Origin: Prorocentrum cordatum
Taxonomy: Eukaryota; Sar; Dinophyceae; Prorocentrales; Prorocentraceae
Direction of reading: 5' to 3'
Length of the DNA stretch: 25,000 nucleotides
NCBI GenBank assembly: GCA_963575745.1
Contig: CAUYUJ010021662.1
Location: 1-25,000 of the forward strand
In this document: one piece after another, positions 17,624 through 25,000 of the stretch
Position numbering within the stretch: position 1 is the stretch's first letter
Layout of the letters: every line of letters starts with the position of its first letter
Notes under the pieces: generated by a model
Databases searched by the model: none
Told to the model about the DNA's origin: nothing
Seen by the model: only the letters and a program-made list of their open reading frames with translations
Program-made: the position numbers and the translations under genes

Positions 17624-19110
17624 TTGCCGCCGTGCAGGGCCAGCCCTCCGCTCGACACCATAACGGGCGGCGGGGCTCTTGGTGGGCCCGCTCGGGAGCT
17701 CCTCTCGTGCCTGCCGCCTCTTGACCTCGGCGGGGGTGCTGCTGGGCGAGGCCGGTGCCACTCGATGAGAAGACGGGCGGCGTCGCGGCTGCACTGGCAG
17801 GCTTGTTGCAATCGAGGCGTTGCTGCGCTCGGTGAGCTTCCCGGTCGCCCGTTCGACGCGGGCTGCGAGTCTCCGACGCACCTCTCGGCGGGGCAGCTGG
17901 GGGAGCTGCAGGGCGCGTGCTGGGTCGCCAGCCCCCCGCCCGCCGGTCTTGGTGGCGCCGCGGGGGCCCGCTTGGAACTCTGCTGCGGCGCCCGCGCGGG
18001 CTTCGCCTTCGAGGCCGACGCTGCGAGCCTACCATCTCCGCGCCGCGCGGGCTCTGTCTCGCTGCCTCCGGACTCCTCTAAGCCCGTGGAGCTAGCTCTC
18101 CGAGTTGCTCGACGGCCGGGGGGGCTGAAGATGTGGGCGGAGTGGAGTTTTCGTTTCCTTCTCGAGGAGGGCATCAGTGCTCCTGGCGATGGCGGATCTG
18201 GCGTCTCCTGGTTTCTCACCCATCGCTCGTGCGACGCCTGGCAGTGCGCGGCGAGCTCTCGGGCGACCTGCGTGCGAGAGGCATCGTGGGCTCCTCGAGC
18301 GCTCGGCCCGCCGCCGTTGGGGCATTCCTGTGAGCACAAATGACGGCTCTCTCCGAATGATCTGCGACGCCGGCTCCTCTCTTTCCTCCTCCTGTTAAGA
18401 CTGCTATGCCGGCGCCGGAGGCTCCCGGAGCCGGGTCGAAGTCGACGGCGAGGAACCTCTCCGGGCCGCTCAGTGCGATGTGCGGGCCGCCTTCTATAGT
18501 ATCGCCCTTGACCTGGGGGTGTGCGAGCTTCTTGTGTTGCCCGGGGCTAAAGCGTCTTGTGTCCCTGGCCTCTCGGCCGAGGGCCGGGCCCGCTAGGGGC
18601 CTTTTTGTTCGCCGCGCCTCTTGGCCCTTCCCGCGGGCCGGTCTTGGGCTCTCTTTTTCTGCGGGGCCTCCGTCGGGATGGGGGGGGGTGGGCCTGAGTG
18701 GTGTTGGCGAGGTCTCTGGCCGGGGATCTCCTCCGGTATATGGTGGCACCTCGGTCGAGCGCGCCGTGTATGTAGATAACTTGTCTGTTGTTTCTGTGGG
18801 CCTTCACGCAGCCGCGTCGCGCATCTCGGATGCCCGTTCCGTCTCAGGAGACATGGGCCTTGGGCGCCGCGTGGTCTCTGATGGGGCAGGCGACCGCTGA
18901 GTTCGCGGGGCTTCTCTTTGAAGGGGCTAGGCGCGTTTTCCGTGCGAGCTCGAAGAAGGCGTGGAAGCTTCGCCTGGCGCTTGATTTTGCCTGGGGCACT
19001 GGTCGTGCGAGTTGGCGTGGGATCAGAAAGTTGGCGGGGCATTTCGCGTGGGCCAGTCTCCTTCGCCGCGGGCCTTTTCGATCGTGGGTGCGCGTTGCAG
19101 CTTTGCCGGG
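17624..19110 (+). pseudogene. reverse transcriptase domain, interrupted; motif C is YVDN
   Basis: Frame 2 (17624-18120) gives the N-terminal extension (RELLSCLPPLD, then RLHWQACCNRGVAALGELPG). In frame 0, AAQCDVRAAFYSIALDLG carries RT motif A (Asp at 18477-18479). A single TAG (18594-18596) follows, and the same frame continues with SPRLLALPAGRSWALFFC, a motif-B-like segment. Frame 1 then reads RAVYVDNLSVVSVG with motif C at 18769-18780, Asn replacing the second Asp of the usual YxDD. Frame 2 continues with AEFAGLLFEGARRVF and KKAWKLRLALDFAW, the region after the palm, and FAWASLLRR. Spacing between motifs A and C (~99 codons) fits an RT. It would copy element RNA into cDNA if intact. It is broken by one stop and at least three frame changes. 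Confidence 0.75.
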
Positions 19111-19827
19111 CGCCGCGCTGGAGATGTCGTTCAGCTGTGGCCAGCCGTGGCGAGGGGGCTCCTTTGGATGCGAGATCTCATTCTTATCGCGCAGCGCGCG
19201 TGCGCCTTCGAGCGATCTCGTTCGCGTCGGCGACGCTTCGACGGGCGGCTCTTGGGTGCGCTGCGCGCGGCGGGGCAGGAGGGGTGTTCATTTGTTGGGA
19301 GCGAGCGCGCTCCTCGTCCTGACGTTCTCGGGCACGGTCTGGAGGACCTTCGATCTCGCCCCGCCGTTTGTCGGGCAGCGGATGCTCGGCCTTGGGAAGA
19401 CGCGCTGCTTGGCGAGGTTCCAGCTCCGGCAGTGCCTGCTTCGGGCTGGCACCTGCGGGGGGTGGCGGGGGGGGGCGAGGTCGTGGGGATTGAGGGTCGG
19501 GCTCTTGTCATGGCTGTTCGACACTTGCTTCGTACTCGCGCGCGTCGCCAACGGCGCGCGGCGTTCCTCGTCTACAATTTGGCTCTGGCCCTGGCCATCG
19601 CCAGGGGCCGAGCGCTGTCTCGCCGCCTACTGCCCGCGCGTCGTGAGATAGCGGCCTTTGATCTCTTCGCCGGCCGGCGCCTCCACGCGCGGTGGGTGCC
19701 CGGCGAACTGAGCCCCGCCGATGCTCCATCGCGAGGGAGCCATGCGCCGAATCGCATTGTCTTTGAGCGACTCTCAGAGGCCTGCCAGATGCTGGTCGAG
19801 CGGAAGGCTGGCCAGAGAGTCGCCTGA
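19111..19827 (+). pseudogene. RNase H domain of the element
   Basis: Frame 2 gives DLVRVGDASTGGSW with the first acidic residue (Asp at 19232-19234). Frame 1 then runs clean to TGA 19825-19827: GIEGRALVMAVRHLLR (Glu at 19492-19494, second acid), AAFLVYNLALALAIARGR, REIAAFDLFAGRRLHARWVP and GELSPADAPSRG (last Asp at 19720-19722). The HARWVPGELSPADAPSR ending is the typical RNase H tail of DIRS-type and related retroelements. In FLVYNLALALA a Tyr (19573-19575) stands where an acidic residue (D-N-L/A) is expected, so activity is doubtful even apart from the frame break near 19240-19300. Confidence 0.75.
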
Positions 19828-20910
19828 GAGCAGCTGCGCGATGAGATCGAGCTCGCTGCGCTGCGCGCCTGCGACGTCAGCGGGGGCGACTACTCTTGCA
19901 GTGGCGACGGCTCCTTCACTGCGCCCCCGAGCCCGGCGCCCGTCGGCTCAGCGGATGGCGGAGGGCTCGCTGGCGCCGCAGAGCTTCAGGGGCCTCTCGA
20001 ACCTCCTGGTCTGGCGCCCGCCCGCCGCGCGGGGTTGCACGCGGGCGAGGAGGGCCTCGGGGCACTTCGCCGCGGCCGAGCCCATCGCCCGCGCGCCGCG
20101 GCGGATGTGCCGGAGCTTTTGTCAGTGAAGGCGGCGGCCTTGGGGGGCTGCCTTCGCCGCCTGGGCCGGTTCCAGCAGTGCGTGGCGAAGGCGGGCCTCC
20201 GCGACTGCAACCGCCAGTCGCTCGCCGAGATCATCCCTCCAGCGCCCTTGGCCAGAACTGAATGAAGGCCCAGCGACAGCTGCCGCGAGCCTGGCGAGCC
20301 ATCGCAGGCTGGAGGAAATTGGTGCCACTTCACAGCCGTGCGCCGCCCCCTTTTCGCGGCATGATGGACCTCGTGGGCGGGCTGATGTGGCTGGGCCATT
20401 TCGAGGAGGCCGTCGCCGTGATCATCGCGGTCATAGCTTGCCTGCGGCCCGGGCAGCTCTTCAGACTCACGTCGAGCTCCCTCGCCCCGCCCGTCGCCGG
20501 GGCGGGCGACTCGCCGCGCTGGGGGCTCGCCCTCGGGGCCCGCGAGCAGGGCCGCGCCAACCAGACAGGCGAGGTCGACGAGATCGTGATCCTCGGCTGG
20601 GCGAACTTTGAGTGGTTCGGGACCTTCCTCGAGCTCCTGGATGCGCGGGCCCCCGTCTAAGGCCACTCTGGGTCGTTCGACGCCGTCCACCTGGCCTGCG
20701 CGCTGCGTGGCGCCGCCCTGGTCAGCGGAGTCCGCGTGCTGCGCCCGCAGCTGCGCCCCCCGACCCAGTTCGCGAGGTGCGTCGAGGAGGGGCTCCCGAG
20801 GGCTGCGCTTGCCGCCGGTGCTCCCGCTGGTTGCCCCGAGCTGGCCTGCGCTGCGGCCCCGAGGCGCCGCGCGCGGGCCGAGGTGGCCCGCGCTCGTCGC
20901 GAGCGGCGTG
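19828..20910 (+). pseudogene. tyrosine recombinase (YR) region
   Basis: After the RNase H stop, frame 1 is open to TGA 20263-20265. It contains a SAM-like N-terminal helix (VKAAALGGCLRRLGRFQQCV, near 20121). Frame 0 (20262-20660) continues with RQLPRAWRAIAGWRKLVP, then LMWLGHFEEAVAVIIAVIAC and LRPGQLFRL. The LRPG block (Arg at 20445-20447) fits the box I Arg of tyrosine recombinases, and GRANQTGEVDEIVILG follows as the beta-strand region. After the TAA at 20658-20660 a weak GRW-like segment (SRWLPRAGLR) is readable in frame 2 near 20819, but the H-x-x-R box and catalytic Tyr cannot be placed. The N-terminal half is convincing; the catalytic C-terminal half is eroded. It would integrate the circular cDNA without a target duplication. 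Confidence 0.6.
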
Positions 20911-21540
20911 CTTGCGGGGTCTTCCTGGGGCCGTTCGCCGGCGCCGAGCGCGTCGCGAGCTGCGGGGGCTGGGCGGCGCGGCGCCCTGCTCCTCCTGGGG
21001 CGCCGCGCGCCGCGGCCGGGCTGGCCGACCAGGCAGGCCGCTGCGCGGGCCCAACTGCCTTTGGGGTCGCGCTGACGCCTTGGCGCGGCCTGCAGACTTT
21101 GATCGAATTCAGGTAGGTAATGCGACGGCAAAGTTCACGATTGCTATCTTGTCTGCCTGCGCCCGACATCGCGTGGCGGCTTTTCTGGAAAACCCTGCCA
21201 GCTCCGCGCCGTGGGCCCCGCCGCCGCTGGCGGCCCTCTGTGGGCGAGCCGACGTCTCGCAAGTGGTGCTCGACTACTGCCAGTGCGGTGCTACCTTCGC
21301 AGGCGGACCCGCTTGCGGGCTTGGCGCGTGGGCGACTTGACGCATTTGCGGCGGCTGTGCAGTGGGCGCGGCGGTCTATGTTCTCGCATTGGCTGCCCGT
21401 GCTTGGTGCTGGAGGGCGCTCGTCTAACCAATTCGGCTGCCGCCTACCCGCCAAATTCCGCCCTGCAGGCCGACAAAGTGCTTTACAGATCTGTCAACAG
21501 CTCAAGCTTGGAGTTGATGTGGGAGGCAATGTCATCCTGA
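20911..21540 (+). pseudogene. C5-methyltransferase-like domain at the element 3' end
   Basis: Frame 0 at ~20919 reads GVFLGPFAGAERVA, like the SAM-binding F-x-G motif I. Frame 2 then reads AAPCSSWGAARRG (Pro-Cys at 20984-20989, as in motif IV), IQVGNATAKFTIAILSACAR and VAAFLENPASSAPW (E-N-P at 21188-21196, motif VI-like, where C5 enzymes usually have ENV). Next comes VSQVVLDYCQCGATF. Frame 1 finishes with RRTRLRAWRVGDLTHLRRLC, GLCSRIGCPCLVLEG and MWEAMSS before TGA 21538-21540, just before B1. The motif order fits a C5-type (cytosine) methyltransferase fold, but the target-recognition part is short. It may be a related SAM-fold enzyme. Known DIRS elements carry a different (DAM-like) methyltransferase, so this placement is unusual. 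Confidence 0.6.
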
Positions 21541-21582
21541 TTGGGACGGGCCGACGGCATGTTCATACTATGCGTGCGAATG

Positions 21583-21720
21583 GAGACGCAGTGCTGCCTG
21601 TGCGAATCCTCGTCTTGCCACTTGTGCTGGTCTGTTGCTTGTGCTCGTGGCTGTGGAAGCGGATCTGGCATCGCACAGAAAAAGCACAGAGGCTCTGATG
21701 GCCCGTGAGGCCTGCGGAGG
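21583..21720 (+). repeat. split direct repeat B1
   Basis: Contains GTGCGAATCCTCGTCTTGCC and ends GGCCTGCGGAGG. It matches B2 at 21872-22008 with about 19 substitutions and one 1-nt gap. It follows the last coding stop by ~40 nt and touches A2. Confidence 0.93.
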
Positions 21721-21722
21721 GT

Positions 21723-21826
21723 AGTAGTTCTTGGAACGGGCATCCTGAGTAAAGCGTGAGGGTTAGCGCCATCGTCTTTCGGTTGAGCTTGCATTCGTGC
21801 CGATGCAGCCTGTGCTCAAGTCGCTC
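21723..21826 (+). repeat. split direct repeat A2
   Basis: Gap-free 104-bp copy of A1 with 8 substitutions. It is separated from B1 by 2 nt and from B2 by a 45-bp pyrimidine-rich spacer (21827-21871). Confidence 0.95.
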
Positions 21827-21871
21827 CCTTCCCTCCCCCCTCCTTTCGCTAATATCGAAACCGTTTTTCTT

Positions 21872-22008
21872 GAGAGGCAGCGCTGGCTGTGCGAATCCTC
21901 GTCTTGCCACTTGTGCTGGTCTGTTGCTTGAACTTGTGGCTGGGGTAGCGGGTTTTGCATGGCACAGAAAACCATGGAGGTTCTGGTGACCCGTGAGGCT
22001 TGCGGAGG
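21872..22008 (+). repeat. split direct repeat B2 (right terminus)
   Basis: A copy of B1 ending GGCTTGCGGAGG at 22008. The next base begins ATATACATCTATACGTG microsatellite, which sets the element's right boundary. Confidence 0.93.
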
Positions 22009-22686
22009 ATATACATCTATACGTGTATATATATATATGTATGTCCATGTACATGTATGCATTTATGTATTTGTGCATGCTCATGTTTATGTTTATGTAT
22101 GTATATACATATATTCAAACACATATAAACTTGATTTATATGTATATGTGGATGTATGTCTATCTGGACATGTTTATGTGTTTATGTCTGTGTACATGCA
22201 TATATCTATGCATATGTACATGTTTACGTATATGTACATGTAAATGTATATGTATATGTTTATGTACATGTATATGTATGTGTCTAGCTATATGTACATG
22301 CGTATTTATATGTATATGTATATGTTTATGTAGACGTATGTGTACAGATGTATGTGTAACCATATTGTATATACATATGTATACGTATGCACAGTTGCAT
22401 ATGCGATTGTGCATGCTTTTGTATATGCATATGTACATGTATATGTATATTTATAGGTATATGCATGTGTATATGTATTTGTTGATATGCATATGTATGT
22501 ACACGTGCATGTATATGCATATGAATATGTATATATATATATATATATGCATATATATACATTAATATATACACGTATATGTATGTATATATGTATGTAT
22601 ATATACATATACATGCACACGTACATGCATATGTACATGTATATGAACATGTACATGTATTTGTATATTTATAATTATATATGCAC

Positions 22687-22736
<50 letters not shown>

Positions 22737-23290
22737 CTATACATATATGTATATGTTTATGTTTATGTAGATGTGTATGTCTATGTTTATGTCCATGTCT
22801 ATGTACACGTACAGGTTTATGTACATGTATATGTATTATATGTATATGCATATGTATGTGTACATGCATATGTATATGTCTATGTATATGCTCATGCATA
22901 TGTATTTTTATATTTACATACATATATATAAGTATGTATGCATGTATATATATGCATGTATGTATATATGTATGTATGTATGTATGTACGTACGTACGTA
23001 TGTATGTATGTATGTATGTATGAATGTATGTATGTATGTACGTGTGTGTATGTATGTGTGTATGTATGTGTGTATGTATGTATGTATGTAATGTAATGTA
23101 ATGTAATGTAATGTAATGTAATGTAGTGTAATGTAATGTAATGTAATGTAATGTAGTGTAATGTAATGTAATGTAATGTAATGTAATGTAATGTCATGTA
23201 ATGTAATGTAATGTAATGTATGTATGCATGCATGTATGTATGTATGTATGTATGCATGTATGTATGTATGCATGTACACACGTATGTGTG

Positions 23291-23337
<47 letters not shown>

Positions 23338-23370
23338 ATATATATATAGATAAATAGATATATGGATCTA
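22009..23370. repeat. TATATG / TGTATG / ATGTA / TA microsatellite complex (right flank)
   Basis: TATATG-type units from 22017, TGTATG units around 22965-23085, a near-perfect ATGTA pentamer array at 23087-23220 (~27 copies), more TGTATG, then a (TA)n run at 23291-23348. All long Tyr/Met/Ile/His/Cys frames here are repeat artefacts. Confidence 0.97.
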
Positions 23371-23379
23371 TAGATAGTT

Positions 23380-23860
23380 GGGGACTTGGCCGGGGGGGTC
23401 CCGCCCAGGGACCTCGCCAGGGCATGGCGGGCCCAGGGCCAGGGCATGGGGGGCCAGGGCTTTATTTCGTGTTTTCAAAGGTTTTCCGCCACCCGGACCA
23501 ACCAGAGCCCCGGGGGACGTGGCCAGGGGGGTCCCGCCCAGGAACCGCGGAGGCGCATGGGGGGCCCGGTGCCTTATTTACCTTGTGTTTTTACACGGTT
23601 TCCGCCACCCGGACCCACCAGAGCCCGGGGGGACGTGGCCAGGGGGGTCCTCGGCGGGGCATGGGGGGCTTTTTTTTATTAGTATCTAAAAAAAAAGAAT
23701 TCGGCCACCCGGAGCCACCAGAGCCCCGGGGGACGTAGCCGGGCGGGTCTCGCCCAGGGACCTCGGCGGCGCATTGTGGGCCCGGGACCTTACTTCCATT
23801 GTGTTTTTGCAAGGTCTCGGCGGCCCAGAGTCGCTAGAGCCCCAAGAGGTTGCAGGGAGC
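23380..23860. repeat. ~100-133-bp GC-rich minisatellite
   Basis: Units start GGGGACGTGGCCAGGGGGGT or close variants at 23380, 23513, 23629 and 23729, so the period shrinks from 133 to 116 to 100 bp. Each unit contains a CATGGGGGGC-type block, a T-rich TTATTT...TGTGTTTT segment and CCGCCACCCGGA-(C/G)-CCACCAGAGCC at its end. The third unit has lost its middle and carries A8/T8 runs instead. Confidence 0.93.
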
Positions 23861-24990
23861 TCCAGAGACTGCTCCCGCCTGGGGCCCCAGGTCTCCCACA
23901 GGCCTCCTAGAGCCTAGAGGCCTCCAGGAGAGCCCCCCAAAGCTCACACACTTGGTTTTCCTATAGTTTTTTCCCACGTTTCTCCCCATGCAACCTGTTC
24001 TGCATCCTCACGCTGCGCGGCAGCCCCGGGCACTTTTCTGCAGAGGCCGCCAAGACGGCCTCTGGGAACCCCCACCACGGCCCAAGGGTCCCCCAAGAGG
24101 ACTCACGAGAGCCTTCCAGAAGCAAAAATGGTCCCATGTCTTTCGGAAAACGTGCGTTTGTACGATGTTCACCGCTTCGGCGTCGACCGCGTCGAAGACG
24201 GCCCCAGGAGCCGACAAGAACGCTCCAAAACGGCCAAAGAGAGTTCCAAGAGGCTTCCAAGACAGCTTAAGAGGGGCCCTCGACTGTCCAGGAGGCCCCC
24301 AAGACTGTCCCAAAAGGCCCCGGGGGGCCTCTGGGGCCCCCCCGAGACAGACCCACACAGCCCCGAAACGCCACCCGAGAGTCCCAAGAGGTCTCCAAAC
24401 GTCCACGAGGGCCCAGAATCCCAAAATTGTCGTTCCAACGCGCCGACGATGGCTCCAAGACGGCCTCCGGAAGCCCCCACGACGGCCCAAGAGTTCCCCA
24501 AGAAGACTCCCAAGAGCGCCTCCAGAAGCAAAAATGGCTCCATTCCTTGTAGAAAACGTATTTTTTACGGTATTCGCCGCTTCGGCGTCGACCGCGTCGA
24601 AGACGGCCCCAGGAGCCGACCATATCGCCCCAAGACGGCCAAAGAGAGTTCTAAGAGGCCTCCAAGACAGCTTAAGAGGGGCCCTCGACTGTCCAGGAGG
24701 CCCCCACGACACACACAGCCCCGAGGGGTACCCCACCCGACATTTCGAGCCATCCTCCCCAAAAAGCACCCCAGAGACCCCAAGAAACCTTCAAGAGCCC
24801 CCGAAACAAAAACCCAAGCGGGCCCCACAGGCCCGCCAGGAGGCCCCAAGAGGCTCCCAAGAGCCCTCTCCCCAGACGCCCTGAGGTACTCTGGCCGATC
24901 CCGAAGCTTCCGGGCAACTCTCAGCATCCTGACGCCCCCAGCGGGCCCCGGGACCGTCAAGCATTTAGGACGAAATTCCGGGCCGATGGA
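23861..24990. repeat. 405-bp GC-rich tandem duplication and flanking related sequence
   Basis: CCAAGACGGCCTC at 24050 recurs at 24455. CGCTTCGGCGTCGACCGCGT at 24173 recurs at 24578. Both are offset by exactly 405 bp, so there are two tandem copies. The second has lost ~40-45 bp near 24706. The surrounding CCCCCAAGAGG, CCAAGACGG and CCCAAGAGTC words give long frames on both strands (+ 23988-24884, - 24769-24008), Pro/Arg- or Gly/Leu/Trp-rich, which I read as repeat artefacts rather than genes. Confidence 0.85.
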
Positions 24991-25000
24991 AATTGCCCGA

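Larger units (their letters stand above)
15527..22008 (+). mobile_element. tyrosine-recombinase retrotransposon with split direct repeats (PAT/Ngaro-like layout)
   Basis: Two repeat families delimit a ~6.48-kb unit in the order A1 - coding - B1 - A2 - B2. A1 (15527-15630) and A2 (21723-21826) match at 96 of 104 positions with no gaps. B1 (21583-21720) and B2 (21872-22008) are ~86% identical by hand with one 1-nt gap. B1 and A2 are almost contiguous, as expected for the template that joins both termini of a circular intermediate. The coding order on the + strand is ORF1, RT, RNase H, tyrosine-recombinase-like, methyltransferase-like. No target-site duplication is visible, as expected for recombinase-mediated insertion. 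All coding parts are interrupted, so this copy is not autonomous. Split direct repeats are known from PAT, Ngaro, VIPER and TATE elements; membership of the wider DIRS order is inferred. Confidence 0.85.

Noticed and set aside
21502-21698. C-terminal hydrophobic tail (LPVRILVLPLVLVCCLCSW) as a membrane anchor of the element's last protein
   Set aside because: It lies in the B1 repeat, in a different frame from the methyltransferase-like tail, so it is probably a chance open frame.
15527-22008. LTR retrotransposon with 104-bp direct terminal repeats
   Set aside because: The right copy is internal, bracketed by B1 and B2, there is no target duplication, and a recombinase-like domain rather than a DDE integrase is seen.
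22009-23447. Long Tyr/Ile/Met/His-rich frames
   Set aside because: Produced by TATATG, TGTATG and ATGTA microsatellites; no domain and no codon bias.
23988-24884. 298-codon + frame and 253-codon - frame over the same bases
   Set aside because: Both are open because the 405-bp GC-rich repeat lacks stop codons; composition is repeat-like and there is no domain.

Overview
The window is nuclear DNA of a dinoflagellate. The strongest evidence is a full-length genomic copy of the 22-nt dinoflagellate spliced leader (DinoSL) at 7925-7946. The GC-rich background, very heavy microsatellite load and degraded retroelement proteins fit this. I cannot name the genus from sequence alone. There is no sign of bacterial operons, rRNA, tRNA or CRISPR.

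Layout. 1-5.9 kb: a TAATAG array, a possible PP2C-like exon fragment (~424-477), a CTC array running into a proline-rich/coiled-coil reading frame (977-1762), several short coding-looking frames of unknown function, and a 650-bp degenerate TATAGCCC array (3064-3716). 5.9-7.0 kb: the 3' end of a decayed LINE-type ORF2 (zinc-knuckle-like motif plus RNase H), then a 158-bp MITE-like element (6816-6973) with 30-bp terminal inverted repeats and a 5-bp target duplication. 7.9-9.0 kb: the one convincing intact host gene, an intronless secreted SGNH/GDSL-like hydrolase (7994-8926). It sits just behind the DinoSL relic, so it is most likely a retrogene made from a trans-spliced mRNA. 9.2-14.6 kb: mostly micro- and minisatellites (36 bp, 101 bp, CTC, GT, an ~85-105-bp GC-rich family, GAG/GAC) with no convincing gene.

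15.5-22.0 kb is the main discovery. It is a ~6.5-kb tyrosine-recombinase retrotransposon of the PAT/Ngaro-like (DIRS-order) type, complete in layout but broken in coding. A 104-bp block (A1, 15527-15630) recurs at 21723-21826 (A2). A2 is bracketed by a second duplicated block, B1 (21583-21720) and B2 (21872-22008). This gives A1-[coding]-B1-A2-B2, the split-direct-repeat architecture. Between the repeats, on the + strand, are a gag-position ORF1 with an N-terminal membrane segment, reverse transcriptase (motif C reads YVDN), RNase H, a tyrosine-recombinase-like region and a C5-methyltransferase-like domain (PC and ENP motifs). All are interrupted by frameshifts or stops. The element lies inside a TGTATG/TGTAA-type microsatellite that continues on both sides (14.6-15.5 kb and 22.0-23.4 kb).

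23.4-25 kb: a ~100-133-bp minisatellite, then a 405-bp GC-rich tandem duplication that opens long but probably meaningless reading frames on both strands. Overall the window is a repeat-dominated intergenic landscape with one intact retrogene and relics of at least three mobile-element classes.
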